Assembly (NCBI GenBank): GCA_030837825.1
Contig: JAUQYB010000074.1
Location: 1-42,091 of the forward strand
Length of the DNA stretch: 42,091 nt
Source of the DNA: Albidovulum sp.
GTDB taxonomy: Bacteria > Pseudomonadota > Alphaproteobacteria > Rhodobacterales > Rhodobacteraceae
Direction of reading: 5' to 3'
Shown: in pieces, positions 27,326 to 37,518 of the stretch
Layout of the letters: the number at the start of each line of letters is the position of its first letter
How positions within the stretch are numbered: position 1 is the first letter of the stretch
Made by a program: the position numbers and the translations under genes
The notes under the pieces: model-generated
Seen by the model: the letters and a program-made list of their open reading frames with translations, nothing else
What the model was told of the DNA's origin: nothing
Databases searched by the model: none

Positions 27326-27379
27326 TTCTTCGTTGCCGAAATACCCTTCCGGGGGTCCCGGGGGTGGAAAACCCCCGGG
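27326..27379 (+). repeat. Dispersed intergenic hairpin element, copy B (convergent site after copA)
   Basis: The head TTCTTCGTTGCCGAAATACC (27326-27345) is identical to copy A. A perfect 9-bp hairpin follows, CCCGGGGGT (27357-27365) and ACCCCCGGG (27371-27379) around GGAAA. It lies between the convergent ends of copA and the FtsX-like permease gene, where it would suit a two-way transcription stop. Confidence 0.82.
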
Positions 27380-27389
27380 GCTTTCCGCC

Positions 27390-29911
27390 TCAGCCCCGCG
27401 CCCTGAGAACCTGCGCCGGCCGCGCCGCGAGCGGTCTCAGCGCAAAGAGGAGCCCCGCGACCAGCGTGACCAGCGCGCCGCCGGTGACGATCGCCACCGC
27501 CGAGACCGGCTCGAAACGGAAGCTCCCCTCCATGACGAACCGCATCACCGCCCAGCCCGCCGCCGCCCCGAAGGCGACCGCCACCAGGCCCGCCGCCGCT
27601 CCCATCAGCGCCGAGCGGAGCGCGAAGCTTGCCAGCACCGTGGCGCGCGTGGCGCCGAGCGTCTTCAGCACCGCCGCTTCCTGAACCCGTGCCCGCTCCC
27701 CCGCCGCAGCCGCCCCGATCAGCACCACGACCCCGGTCAGCAGCGTGACCCCGGCGGCGATCGCCGTGGCGCGCGCGATGGCGGCGAGCGCCCCGCTGAC
27801 CCGGTCGATCGCATCCTTCACCCGGATCGCGGTGATGTTCGGCCAGGCATCGGCCAGATCGCGCAGGATCGCGGCCTCCGCCGCCGGGTCGGCATAGACC
27901 GTGGCGATCCAGCTATGCGGCGCGCCGGAAAGGGCTGCCGGGTTCATCACCATGACGAAGCCGATGCCCCCGGTGCCGAAATCCACCTCGCGGAACGAGG
28001 TGATCCCGGCCTCGATATCGCGCCCCAGAACGTTGACCGTCACCCGGTCGTGAAGTTTCAGCCCCATCTCCTCGGCCTCCGCCCGGGCAAAGGACATCTG
28101 CGGCGGGCCGGCGTAATCCTCGGGCCACCACGCACCCGCGGTGATCACCGTCCGCTCCGGCGGTGCCGCGGAATAGGTCAGCCCGCGGTCGCCGCGCAGC
28201 ACCCAGTGATCGCCGGCCACAGCGCGCGCGTCGCGGCCGTTGATCCGCGTCAGCACCCCCCTCAGCATCGGTGCGGTGTCGACGCGCGAAACCGCGGGGT
28301 CGCCCTTCACCCGGGCCAGGAAGCCCTCGATCTGGTCGGGCTGGATGTCGACGAAGAAATACGAAGGCGCGACCTCGGGCAGATCGCGGTCGATCGCGGC
28401 GCGCAGGTTGGTGTCGATCTGCCCCACCGCCGCCAGCACCGAAAGCCCGAGACCGAGCGAGAGGACCACCGCCGTAGCCTCCCCGCGGGGAGAGCCGATC
28501 GCCGACAGCGCGAGCCGCAGCGCCGGCCGGCCCCGCGCGCGGTGGCCGATCCGCCGGGCGAACCGGCGCAGACCCAGCGCGGCGAGGCCGAGGACGAGAA
28601 GCGCCACCACGATCCCGCCGAGCGTGCCGAGCGCAAGCTCCGGCACGCCCGAGAACCCGACCGCGACGGCGACCAGCGCGCTCGCGATCGCCGCGAGCAG
28701 CGCCGCAAGCCGCCAGCCGGGCCAGCCGCGCCGCCCCGGCCCGAGGTCACGGAAAAGTGCGGCCGCCGTCACTTCCCGCGTGCGGGCCAGCGGCCAGAGC
28801 GCGAAGAGCGCGGCGGTCAGCACGCCATAGGCCGCGGCCTCGGCGAGCGGACGGGCAGAGACCCCGATCGTCACCGGAATCGGCAGCGCCGCCGCGATCG
28901 CGGGTCCGGCAAGCACCGGTGCGCCCGCGCCGAGGACGAGCCCGGCGGCGATGCCGAGCGCGGCGAGCACTGTCACCTGGATCAGATAGACGGCGAAAAT
29001 CGTCCCTGAGGTCGCGCCCATCGCCTTCAGCGCCGCCATCGTCGCCACCTTGCCGTCGAGGTAGGAGCGCACCGCCGCGCCGATCCCCACGCCGCCCACG
29101 GCGAGCCCCGCGAGCCCGACGAGGATCAGGAACGACCCCATCCGGTCGACGAACCGCCGCATCCCCGGCGCGCCGTCGCGGGCGTCCTGCCAACGCATGC
29201 CGCTGTCGCGGAACGCCGCCACCGCCTCGCGGCCGAGATCCTCCGCCGCCACGCCCGCAAGCAGCAGCCGGTATTGCGTGTCGAAGAGGCTTCCCGGCTC
29301 CAGCAGCCCCGAGCCGCGCAGATCGGCCGTCCGCACCAGCGTGCGCGGCCCGAGCCCGAAGCCCGCCCCGGCCGCGTCGGGTTCGCGCAGGATGCGCGCG
29401 GCCAGGCGGAACTCGCGCGCGCCGAGCCGGAACCGGTCGCCGATGGCCAGCCCCAGCCGGTCGGCCAGCACCGGGTCCATCGCCGCACCGGGAACGCCGT
29501 CCACGGCGGCGAAGACCTCGGCCGGGGCCGCCGCCGGCTCGAACGCCGCCACGCCGGTCAACGGCCAGCCGGCATCGACCGCCTTCACCTCGGTCAGCGC
29601 ACGGTCGGCCGCGTCGCCCCCGCCCACCACGGCCATCGAGCGGAACTCGACGATCTCCGACACTTTCGCGGCATGGTCCGCCATGAAGGCGCGCTCTTCC
29701 GCCGTGGCAAAGCGGTAGGTGAACGTCATCTCGGCGTCGCCGCCCAGAAGCGCCGCCCCCTGATCGCGGATCGCCGCCTCGATCGAGGCCCGCACCGTGC
29801 CCACGGCGGCGATCGCCGCCACGCCGAGCATCAGGCAGAGGAGAAACACCGCGAACCCGCCGAACCCGCCGCGCAACTCGCGCCGCGCGATCCGCAGCGC
29901 GACGGGCAGGG

Positions 29912-29915
<4 letters not shown>
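27390..29915 (-). CDS. ybbP: FtsX-like ABC permease, YbbP type
   Basis: An 841-residue inner-membrane permease. The N-terminus RIARRELRGGFGGFAVFLLCLMLGVAAIAAVGTVRASI is a membrane helix followed by a periplasmic domain. A central helix cluster begins near residue 260 (FLILVGLAGLAVGGVGIGAAV) with MAALKAMGATSGTIFAVYL, and the C-terminal one has EAAVLKTLGATRATVLASF. This layout and the linked ATPase and tesA-like gene match E. coli ybbA-ybbP-tesA. The substrate is not established. Its start overlaps the ATPase stop by four bases (ATGA). Confidence 0.9.
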
Positions 29916-30616
<701 letters not shown>

Positions 30617-30629
30617 CTTCACCGCCCGG

Positions 30630-31298
30630 TTGTTCCGCCCCAAGCCATATGGGATCGCCCGCAGGTTCCGCAACCTCGCGCTCGCCGCCCTGCTGCTCGC
30701 CCCCCTCGTCGCCGCGGCCGCGCCGAAGGACCTCGTGGCCTTCGGCGACAGCCTGACCGCGGGCTACGGGCTTGCCCCCGACGAAGGCTTCGTGCCGCAG
30801 CTCCAGCGCTGGCTGACTGACCACGGCGCCGATGTGGCGGTGATCAACGCCGGCCTCTCCGGCGACACCACCGCCGGGGGGCTCGCCCGCATCGACTGGA
30901 CGCTTTCCGGCCCGGTTGATGCGATGATCCTCACCCTCGGCGGCAACGACCTCTTGCGCGGGCTGCCCCCCGGAGAGGCGCGCACCAACCTCGACGCGAT
31001 CCTGACGAAGACCGGCGAGAAGGGCATCCCGGTCCTTCTCGTGCCGATGCAGGCGCCGGGCAATTTCGGTCAGGACTACAAGGACAGCTTCGACGCGATC
31101 TATGCCGAACTGGCCGGGAAGCATGGCGCGATCCTTGCTGATCCGTTCCTGGCGCCGATCCTTGCGCTGCCCGACCGGCAGAAGGCGCTTGCCGATTACG
31201 TGCAGCCGGACGGAATACACCCCAATGCCGCCGGCGTGGCGCTGGTGGTCGAGGCGCTGGGGCCGAAGGTGCTGGAGCTTCTCGCCCGGACGGAGTGA
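30630..31298 (+). CDS. tesA: GDSL/SGNH esterase, TesA-like arylesterase or thioesterase (start uncertain)
   Basis: About 222 residues with an N-terminal signal-like helix (LALAALLLAPLVAAAA) and SGNH blocks: FGDSLTAGYGL (Ser nucleophile), GLSGDTT, LGGNDLLRG and DGIHPNAAG (Asp/His). Such periplasmic enzymes hydrolyse aryl esters or acyl thioesters. The start is unclear. I give TTG 30630, the nearest in-frame start before the signal peptide, but it has no good ribosome-binding site. The only nearby ATG (30649) is in another frame; one extra G there would give MGIARRFRNLAL and a perfect protein. It is divergent from ybbA, as in E. coli. Confidence 0.82.
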   Translation: MFRPKPYGIARRFRNLALAALLLAPLVAAAAPKDLVAFGDSLTAGYGLAPDEGFVPQLQRWLTDHGADVAVINAGLSGDTTAGGLARIDWTLSGPVDAMILTLGGNDLLRGLPPGEARTNLDAILTKTGEKGIPVLLVPMQAPGNFGQDYKDSFDAIYAELAGKHGAILADPFLAPILALPDRQKALADYVQPDGIHPNAAGVALVVEALGPKVLELLARTE

Positions 31299-31304
31299 GC
31301 GGGA

Positions 31305-32384
31305 TCAGCGGATGGTGAGCCGCGGCGACGGCCCGGGCGCGCCCACCTCGCCGATGACGGTCGCCCGGGCGAAGCCGTGGCCGGCGAAGACGCCCAGCAC
31401 GTCGGCCACCGCCGGGGGCGCGCAGGAGACCAGCAACCCGCCGCTGGTCTGCGGATCGGTCAGGAGCGCGCGTTCGGTCTCGGCGAACCCTTCCGGCAGC
31501 GCGACGCTTCCGCCGTAGCTCGCCCAGTTCCGCCCCGAGGCGCCGGTGGCGCAGCCCTGCGCCAGCAGATCGCGCACCCGGTCCATCACCGGCACCCGCG
31601 CCCAGTCGATCGTGATCCCGCAGCCGGCGCCGCGCGCCAGTTCCAGCGCGTGGCCGGCCAGCCCGAATCCGGTCACGTCGGTCAGCGCATGCACCGCGTC
31701 CATCTGCACAAGCTCCGGCCCCGGCGTGTTGAGCCGGGTGGTGGTGTCGAGCATCAGCCGGTAGGCCGCGTCGTCGAGCATCCCCTTCTTCAGCGCCCCC
31801 GACATCACCCCGGTGCCGAGCGGCTTGCCGAGCACCAGCGCGTCGCCGGGGCGCGCCCCGGTGTTGCGGCCCACCCGGTCGGGATGGACGAGGCCCAGCG
31901 CCACCAGCCCGTAGATCGGCTCGGCGGCGTCGATGCTGTGGCCGCCCGCCAGCGGAATCCCCGCCGCGGCGCAGACCGAGGCACCGCCTTCGAGGATCCG
32001 CGCGATGGTGGCGAGCGACAGCCTGCCGACCGGCATGCCGACGATCGCCAGCGCGAGGATCGGCCGCCCGCCCATCGCGTAGACGTCGCTCAGCGCGTTG
32101 GTCGCGGCGATCCGGCCGAAGTCGAACGGGTCATCGACCACCGGCAGGAAGAAGTCCGTCGTCGCCACCAGCGCCTGGGTCTCGTTGAGCTTCCAGACCG
32201 CGGCGTCGTCGGAATGCGCCGTGCCGACCAGAAGCTCCGGCGGCAGCGGAAGGTCCGGCATCTTCGCCAGAAGCTCGGACAGAACGGCAGGCGCGATCTT
32301 GCAGCCGCAGCCGCCGCCGTGGCCGAGCGACATCAGCCGCGGCTCGCCCGCCGCCTCGCTCGCCGTCGCATCTTCCGGTGTCAT
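31305..32384 (-). CDS. selD: Selenide, water dikinase (selenophosphate synthetase)
   Basis: A 359-residue enzyme that makes selenophosphate from selenide and ATP. The active-site loop GHGGGCGCKI has Cys26 and Lys29, so this is a Cys form, not selenocysteine. TDFFLPVVDDPFDFGRIAATNALSDVYAMGG and DVTGFGLAGHALE are family blocks. I chose ATG 32384 (GAGGGGGC upstream). The gene converges on tesA with six bases between stops. With selU in the same window it supports a tRNA-selenouridine pathway; selA, selB and selC are not present here. Confidence 0.94.
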   Translation of the reverse strand: MTPEDATASEAAGEPRLMSLGHGGGCGCKIAPAVLSELLAKMPDLPLPPELLVGTAHSDDAAVWKLNETQALVATTDFFLPVVDDPFDFGRIAATNALSDVYAMGGRPILALAIVGMPVGRLSLATIARILEGGASVCAAAGIPLAGGHSIDAAEPIYGLVALGLVHPDRVGRNTGARPGDALVLGKPLGTGVMSGALKKGMLDDAAYRLMLDTTTRLNTPGPELVQMDAVHALTDVTGFGLAGHALELARGAGCGITIDWARVPVMDRVRDLLAQGCATGASGRNWASYGGSVALPEGFAETERALLTDPQTSGGLLVSCAPPAVADVLGVFAGHGFARATVIGEVGAPGPSPRLTIR

Positions 32385-32505
32385 GCCATGCCCCCTCGTC
32401 ACCATTGGCCCGCGCCCCGCCGCCGATGTCAACGCCCCGCCGGGCCTTCACCGGCGGACCCGTCGCGGGGGAGTCACCACCGGGCGCGGCGACGGGGCAG
32501 CGCCC

Positions 32506-33459
32506 TCACCCCCGCCAGTCGAAGAACCCCGCCGGCGCCCGGGCCAGCAGTTCCCGGGCCAGATCGGTCCCGGCCGCGGCGGCGTCTGCGAGCGCGCAGC
32601 GCCGCTCGCCGGCGATCACCTCCGACCCGTCGGGCCGGAGGATCTCGCCCCTCAGCCACAGCCCGCCGCCCGCGTGGAGCGCGAGCCCGGCGATCGGCGT
32701 CTCGCACGAGCCGTCGAGCGCGGCGAGGAAGGCGCGTTCCGCCGCCAGCCGCTCGCCGGTCGGGCGGTCGTGGATCGCCGCCAGCAGCCGCTCCGCCCGT
32801 CCGTCGGCCACGCGCCGCTCGATCCCGATCGCGCCCTGCGCCACCGCCGGCAGCATCTCCTCGGGCTCGATGGCGCTTTGCGCCACCTCCGCCATGCCCA
32901 GCCGGTTCAGCCCCGCCATCGCCAGGAAGGTCGCCGCGGCCACGCCCTCGTCGAGCTTCCTCAGCCGGGTCTGGACGTTGCCGCGGAACTGCACCAGCCG
33001 CAAATCCGGCCGCCGGTGCGCAAGCTGCGCCCGCCGGCGGAGCGAGGACGAGCCCACCACTGCCCCCTCCGGCAGGTCGGCCAGCCGCGCCACGCCGCGC
33101 GACACGAAGGCGTCGCGCACGTCCTCGCGCGGCAGGTGGCAGTCGAGCACCAGCCCCGCGGGCTGGGCCACCGGCATGTCCTTCATCGAATGGACGGCGA
33201 TGTCGATCCCGCCGGACAGAAGCGCCTCCTCGATCTCCCGGGTGAAAAGTCCCTTGCCGCCGATCTCCTTCAGCGGCCGGTCCGCCACGATCATCGCGCG
33301 GTCGTCGCCGGTGGTCTTGATCACCACGATCTCGAAGGCGTCCTCGGGCAGGCCGTGCGCCGCCATCAGGCGGCCGCGCGTCTCGCGGGCCTGCGCCAGC
33401 GCCAGCGGCGAGCCGCGGGTGCCGATCTTCAGCGGGGTCTTGGCGTTGGGCATCTGCAT
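32506..33459 (-). CDS. hemC: Porphobilinogen deaminase (hydroxymethylbilane synthase)
   Basis: A 317-residue enzyme that joins four porphobilinogen units into hydroxymethylbilane in tetrapyrrole synthesis. The N-terminus KIGTRGSPLALAQA, the central GKGLFTREIEEALLSGGIDIAVHSMKDMP and VGSSSLRRRAQL are typical. Cys252 in DGSCETPIAG carries the dipyrromethane cofactor. It is divergent from hemE, with 104 bases between starts, a common alphaproteobacterial pairing that allows joint control. Confidence 0.96.
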   Translation of the reverse strand: MQMPNAKTPLKIGTRGSPLALAQARETRGRLMAAHGLPEDAFEIVVIKTTGDDRAMIVADRPLKEIGGKGLFTREIEEALLSGGIDIAVHSMKDMPVAQPAGLVLDCHLPREDVRDAFVSRGVARLADLPEGAVVGSSSLRRRAQLAHRRPDLRLVQFRGNVQTRLRKLDEGVAAATFLAMAGLNRLGMAEVAQSAIEPEEMLPAVAQGAIGIERRVADGRAERLLAAIHDRPTGERLAAERAFLAALDGSCETPIAGLALHAGGGLWLRGEILRPDGSEVIAGERRCALADAAAAGTDLARELLARAPAGFFDWRG

Positions 33460-33517
33460 GGGCCTAGGGCATAGCCGCGACAGATTGCCCGCGCAATGGC
33501 CGCAAACCGCGCGCGCC

Positions 33518-33546
33518 TTGACATCCCGTCGCAGCCGGGGATCAAA
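33518..33546 (+). promoter_or_regulatory. Candidate hemE promoter
   Basis: A perfect -35 hexamer TTGACA (33518-33523) is followed after 17 bases by ATCAAA (33541-33546), a weak -10. It lies just before the hemE ribosome-binding sequence GGACGGAGG. Spacing and the perfect -35 support it; the -10 is poor. Confidence 0.45.
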
Positions 33547-33563
33547 GGGCGGACGGAGGCCCC

Positions 33564-34589
33564 ATGACCAAGACCATCCTCAGCGCCCTCGCCGGCCAGA
33601 CCCTGCCCGTGCCGCCGATCTGGATGATGCGGCAGGCGGGCCGCTATCTGCCGGAATACCGCGCGACGCGGGAGAAGGCGGGGGATTTCCTCACGCTCTG
33701 CTACACGCCCGAGCTTGCGGCCGAGGTCACACTGCAGCCGATCCGCCGCTACGGCTTCGACGCGGCGATCCTCTTCGCCGACATCCTCCTTCTGCCGCAG
33801 GCGCTCGGCGCCGATCTCTGGTTCGTGACCGGCGAGGGGCCGCGGCTTTCCACCGTCACCACGGCCGCGGGCCTTGCCGCGCTGAAGCCCGCCGATGCGA
33901 TCGACGAGACGCTCGCCCCGGTCTACGAGACCGTCCGCATCCTCGCGCGGGCCCTGCCGAGGGAAACCACGCTGATCGGTTTCGCCGGCGCGCCCTGGAC
34001 AGTGGCCACCTACATGGTCGCCGGCCGCGGCACCCCCGACCAGGGGCCGGCGCATGCGCTGAAGGCGGCCGACCGCGCCACCTTCCAGGGCCTCATCGAC
34101 CTTCTGACCGAGGCCACGATCCGCTATCTCTCGGCGCAGGTCGCGGCCGGGGCCGAGGTGGTGAAGCTTTTCGACAGTTGGGCGGGCTCGCTCCGCGGGC
34201 AGGATTTCGACGACTTCGCGATGGCGCCCGCGAAGCGGATCATCGCCGAACTGAAGGCCCGCCACCCCGGCCTGCCGGTGATCGCCTTCCCGCGCGAGGC
34301 GGGGGCGCGCTACACCGGCTTTGCCCGCGCCACCGGCGCCGACTGCGTCGCGCTCGACAATTCGGTGTCGGCCGAATGGGCGGCCGCGAACGTGCAGAAG
34401 GACGGCTGCGTCCAAGGCAACCTCGATCCGGCCCTTCTGGTGGCGGGGGGCGAGCGGCTGGTCTCGGAGACGCGGCGCGTCGTCCGCGCCTTCTCCGGCG
34501 GGCCGCACATCTTCAACCTCGGCCACGGCATCACGCCCGACGCCGACCCCGACAACGTCCAGCGGATGATCGACGCGGTCCGGGAGTGA
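33564..34589 (+). CDS. hemE: Uroporphyrinogen decarboxylase
   Basis: A 341-residue enzyme that removes four carboxyl groups from uroporphyrinogen III to give coproporphyrinogen III. The N-terminal signature [17 protein letters not shown] is complete, followed by [36 protein letters not shown] and [11 protein letters not shown]. The C-terminus [15 protein letters not shown] is also typical. Length is normal. It starts at an ATG with GGACGGAGG upstream, and its stop converges on the TetR gene with four bases between. Confidence 0.97.
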   Translation: MTKTILSALAGQTLPVPPIWMMRQAGRYLPEYRATREKAGDFLTLCYTPELAAEVTLQPIRRYGFDAAILFADILLLPQALGADLWFVTGEGPRLSTVTTAAGLAALKPADAIDETLAPVYETVRILARALPRETTLIGFAGAPWTVATYMVAGRGTPDQGPAHALKAADRATFQGLIDLLTEATIRYLSAQVAAGAEVVKLFDSWAGSLRGQDFDDFAMAPAKRIIAELKARHPGLPVIAFPREAGARYTGFARATGADCVALDNSVSAEWAAANVQKDGCVQGNLDPALLVAGGERLVSETRRVVRAFSGGPHIFNLGHGITPDADPDNVQRMIDAVRE

Positions 34590-34593
34590 AGGG

Positions 34594-35226
34594 TCAGCCG
34601 ATCCGCCCGGCGTGGCGACGCAGGAAGGCGGCAAGCTCCGCCTCCGTCGCCGGCCGGCCGGTGAAGATCTCCACATAGGTCGGCACGCGCCTGAGCCGCG
34701 CCTCGAGCGTCTCTGCCGTCTCGAGGTCGATGTAGCCGACCTGGGTAAGGTAGACCGCGCTTGCCCGCACGTCCGCCTCGTCCCTGCCGTAGCCGTGCCT
34801 GAGGAACATCGCCCTTATCGCCGCAAGCCGCGCCGCATCGGCCGCGGCGAAGGCGGTGCGCAGCGCGGGGTCGGTCCGCGCCCAGTTGCGCATCACCCGG
34901 TCGAGGGGCGAGTCGAACAGGTCCGGCGTGATCCAGCAGTCGATCAGGTTCAGCACCGCCGCGTTGATCGTCGCCGCCGGCAGTTCGGTCTGGCGCACCA
35001 GGTTGCCTGTGTTCTTCTCCTGCCAGCGCCGCACCAGCGCGGCCAGAAGCGCCTCCCGGTCGGCGAAATGCCAGTAGAAGCTCGTCCGCGACAGACCGAG
35101 GCGCCGCGCGAGCGGCAGGATCTTCACCGCCTCGACCCCGCCTTCGACGAGCATGTCATAGGCGGCGTCGATCCAGCCCTCCTCGGTGCCGCGCCAGCCC
35201 TGCCCCGGCGCCCTGTCCTCCGCCAT
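34594..35226 (-). CDS. TetR/AcrR-family transcriptional regulator
   Basis: A 210-residue regulator. The N-terminal helix-turn-helix is visible in IDAAYDMLVEGGVEAVKILPLARRLGLSRTSFYWHFADREALLAALV (roughly residues 18-62). The C-terminal ligand domain is variable; it has a mainly helical, Ala/Arg-rich pattern and I cannot assign a ligand. The ATG at 35226 has GGAAGGGG at a good distance; an ATG two codons earlier (35232) sits too close to that site. It is divergent from the flavoenzyme/Mo-hydroxylase operon, and the space between holds a promoter-overlapping palindrome, so it probably represses that operon and itself. Confidence 0.88.
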   Translation of the reverse strand: MAEDRAPGQGWRGTEEGWIDAAYDMLVEGGVEAVKILPLARRLGLSRTSFYWHFADREALLAALVRRWQEKNTGNLVRQTELPAATINAAVLNLIDCWITPDLFDSPLDRVMRNWARTDPALRTAFAAADAARLAAIRAMFLRHGYGRDEADVRASAVYLTQVGYIDLETAETLEARLRRVPTYVEIFTGRPATEAELAAFLRRHAGRIG

Positions 35227-35259
35227 CTCCATCCCCTTCCGGCTGCATGTCGGTAAAAC

Positions 35260-35289
35260 TCGACACAGGTGTCGATTTTCTTCTATACG
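35260..35289 (+). promoter_or_regulatory. Putative TetR operator overlapping the promoter of the flavoenzyme/Mo-hydroxylase operon
   Basis: TCGACAC-AG-GTGTCGA (35260-35275) is a 7-2-7 inverted repeat, flanked by A and T runs. TCGACA (35260-35265) differs from a -35 consensus by one base, and TATACG (35284-35289) is an 18-base-spaced -10. Binding of the divergent TetR protein here would block the -35. Function is inferred from position and symmetry. Confidence 0.6.
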
Positions 35290-35361
35290 ATTCGCCGAAG
35301 TCGGGATAGACCCCGAATCGATCGCCACCGGACCAGAGAGCCGTCCAACCGGGAGACCGCC

Positions 35362-37401
35362 ATGTCGTCGAACGACCCGCTCCTCCAGCCCTACCGGCTG
35401 AAGCACCTGACCCTGAAGAACCGGATCATGACCACCAGCCACGAACCGGCCTACCCCGAGGACGGGATGCCGAAGGACCGCTACCGGCTCTATCACCTGG
35501 AACGCGCGAAGGCCGGGGTGGCGCTGACGATGACGGCGGGCTCGGCGGCGGTGTCGAAGGACAGCCCGCCGGTCTTCAACAACATCCTTGCCTACAAGGA
35601 CGAGGTCGTCGGCTGGATGAAGCGGCTGACCGACGACTGCCACGAACAGGGCTGCGCGGTGATGATCCAGCTCACCCATCTCGGCCGCCGCACCCGCTGG
35701 GACAAGGGTGACTGGCTGCCGGTGGTCGCCGCCGGCCCCTCGCGCGAGCCCTCGCACCGCGCCTTCCCGAAGGTCGTCGAGGACTGGGACATCGCCCGCA
35801 TCATCGAGGACTATGCCGACGCCGCCGAGCGGATGAAGGCGGCCGGGCTCGATGGCGCCGAGTTCGAGTGCTACGGCCACCTGATGGACCAGTTCATGTC
35901 GCCCTTGACCAATGCCCTGCCCGCGCCCTGGGGCGGCAGCCTGGAAAACCGCGCCCGCTTCGCGATGGAGGTGCTGGCGGCCTGCCGCAAGCGCGTCGGC
36001 GACAACTTCCTGCTCGGAATGCGCTACACCGCCGACGAGGCGCATCTTGGCGGCATCACCGAGGAGGAGGGCATCGAGATCGCGCGGACGTTCCGCGATT
36101 CGGGCCTTGTCGACTTCGTCAACATCATCCGCGGCCGCATCCACACCGACCCGGCGATGACCGACGTGATCCCGATCCACGGCATGAAGTCCGCACCGCA
36201 TCTCGACTTCGCCGGCCGCATCCGTGCCGAGGTCGGGCTGCCGACCTTCCACGCCGCGCGCATCCCGGACGTCGCCACGGCCCGCCACGCCGTCGCCTCC
36301 GGCAAGCTCGACATGGTCGGCATGACCCGGGCCCACATGGCCGACCCGCATATCGTGCGCAAGATCGAGGAGGGCCGCGAGGAGGACATCCGCCCCTGCG
36401 TCGGTGCGACCTACTGCCTTGACCGCATCTACCAGGGCGGCATGGCGCTCTGCATCCACAACGCCGCGACCGGGCGGGAAGAGACGATGCCGCACACGAT
36501 CGCGCCAGCGGCCGAGCGCAAGAAGGTGGTGGTCATCGGCACCGGCCCGGCCGGACTGGAAGCGGCGCGTGTCGCCGCCGAGCGCGGCCATGAGGTCGTG
36601 GTCTTCGAGGCCGCCGACGCACCCGGCGGGCAGGTGCGGCTCACCGCCCGCACCAAGCGCCGGGCCGAGCTGATCGGGATCATCGACTGGCGGATGGCGC
36701 AATGCGCCGCCCGCGATGTCGACTTCCGCTTCAACACCTTCGCCGAGGCCGACGACGTGCTGGCGGAAAAGCCCGACGTGGTGATCGTCGCCACCGGCGG
36801 AATGCCCACGGCGGATGTGATCGAGGCCGGCAACGACCTGACGGTGACCGCCTGGGACATCCTCTCGGGCGACGTCAAGCCCGGCGCCAACGTGCTCGTC
36901 TACGACGACGCGGGCGATCATACCGCGCTCCAGGCCGCGCAGCTCATCGCCGAGGCGGGCGCGGCGGTGGAGGTGATGACCCCGGACCGCACCTTCTCGC
37001 CCGAGGTCATGGCGATGAACCTCGTGCCCTACATGCGGGCGCTCCAGGACAAGAAGGCGACCTTCACCGTGACCTACCGGCTGACCCGCGTCGAACGCGA
37101 CGGCAACCGGCTGAAGGCCACCGTGGGATCGGACTACATGGCGCTGGCGAAGGAGGCCTATTACGACCAGGTGGTGGTCAACCACGGCACCCAGCCGCTC
37201 GCCGATCTCTACTTCGACCTCCGCCCGCGGTCGGTGAACCTCGGGGCCGTCGACTACGACGCGCTGATCGAGGGCCGGCCGCAGACCATGAACGGCGGGC
37301 CGGAGGGGGCCTTCCGGCTCTACCGCATCGGCGACGCGGTCTCGGCCCGCAACGTCCACGCGGCGGTCTATGACGCGCTCAGGCTGGTCAAGGACATCTG
37401 A
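35362..37401 (+). CDS. NADH:flavin oxidoreductase of the TMADH/2,4-dienoyl-CoA reductase family, resembling N-methylproline demethylase
   Basis: A 679-residue two-part flavoenzyme. Residues 1 to about 345 form an FMN (old-yellow-enzyme) barrel, with LKNRIMTTSHEP at the start and GGSLENRARFAMEVL. The iron-sulfur region reads CVGATYCLDRIYQGGMALC: three of the four usual cluster cysteines are present and the second is Ala. The C-terminal half has the dinucleotide motif VVVIGTGPAGLEAARVAAERGHEVVVFEA, as in TMADH. Length and the CVGATYC pattern resemble StcD-type N-methylproline (stachydrine) demethylases; this is recall, not a search. The start MSSNDP has GGGAGA upstream. It leads an operon with a Mo hydroxylase, which may act on the same substrate. 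Confidence 0.85.
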   Translation: MSSNDPLLQPYRLKHLTLKNRIMTTSHEPAYPEDGMPKDRYRLYHLERAKAGVALTMTAGSAAVSKDSPPVFNNILAYKDEVVGWMKRLTDDCHEQGCAVMIQLTHLGRRTRWDKGDWLPVVAAGPSREPSHRAFPKVVEDWDIARIIEDYADAAERMKAAGLDGAEFECYGHLMDQFMSPLTNALPAPWGGSLENRARFAMEVLAACRKRVGDNFLLGMRYTADEAHLGGITEEEGIEIARTFRDSGLVDFVNIIRGRIHTDPAMTDVIPIHGMKSAPHLDFAGRIRAEVGLPTFHAARIPDVATARHAVASGKLDMVGMTRAHMADPHIVRKIEEGREEDIRPCVGATYCLDRIYQGGMALCIHNAATGREETMPHTIAPAAERKKVVVIGTGPAGLEAARVAAERGHEVVVFEAADAPGGQVRLTARTKRRAELIGIIDWRMAQCAARDVDFRFNTFAEADDVLAEKPDVVIVATGGMPTADVIEAGNDLTVTAWDILSGDVKPGANVLVYDDAGDHTALQAAQLIAEAGAAVEVMTPDRTFSPEVMAMNLVPYMRALQDKKATFTVTYRLTRVERDGNRLKATVGSDYMALAKEAYYDQVVVNHGTQPLADLYFDLRPRSVNLGAVDYDALIEGRPQTMNGGPEGAFRLYRIGDAVSARNVHAAVYDALRLVKDI

Positions 37402-37518
37402 TCCGCCGCCGGTCTTTTCCTTTCCGGCCGGATCGGCGATGGTGGGCCCGGACGACCCCCGCGTGGCACGGGCCTCGCGGGGGAGAAGCGCACCGGCGCC
37501 GCCGGTCGGAGGAGGACG

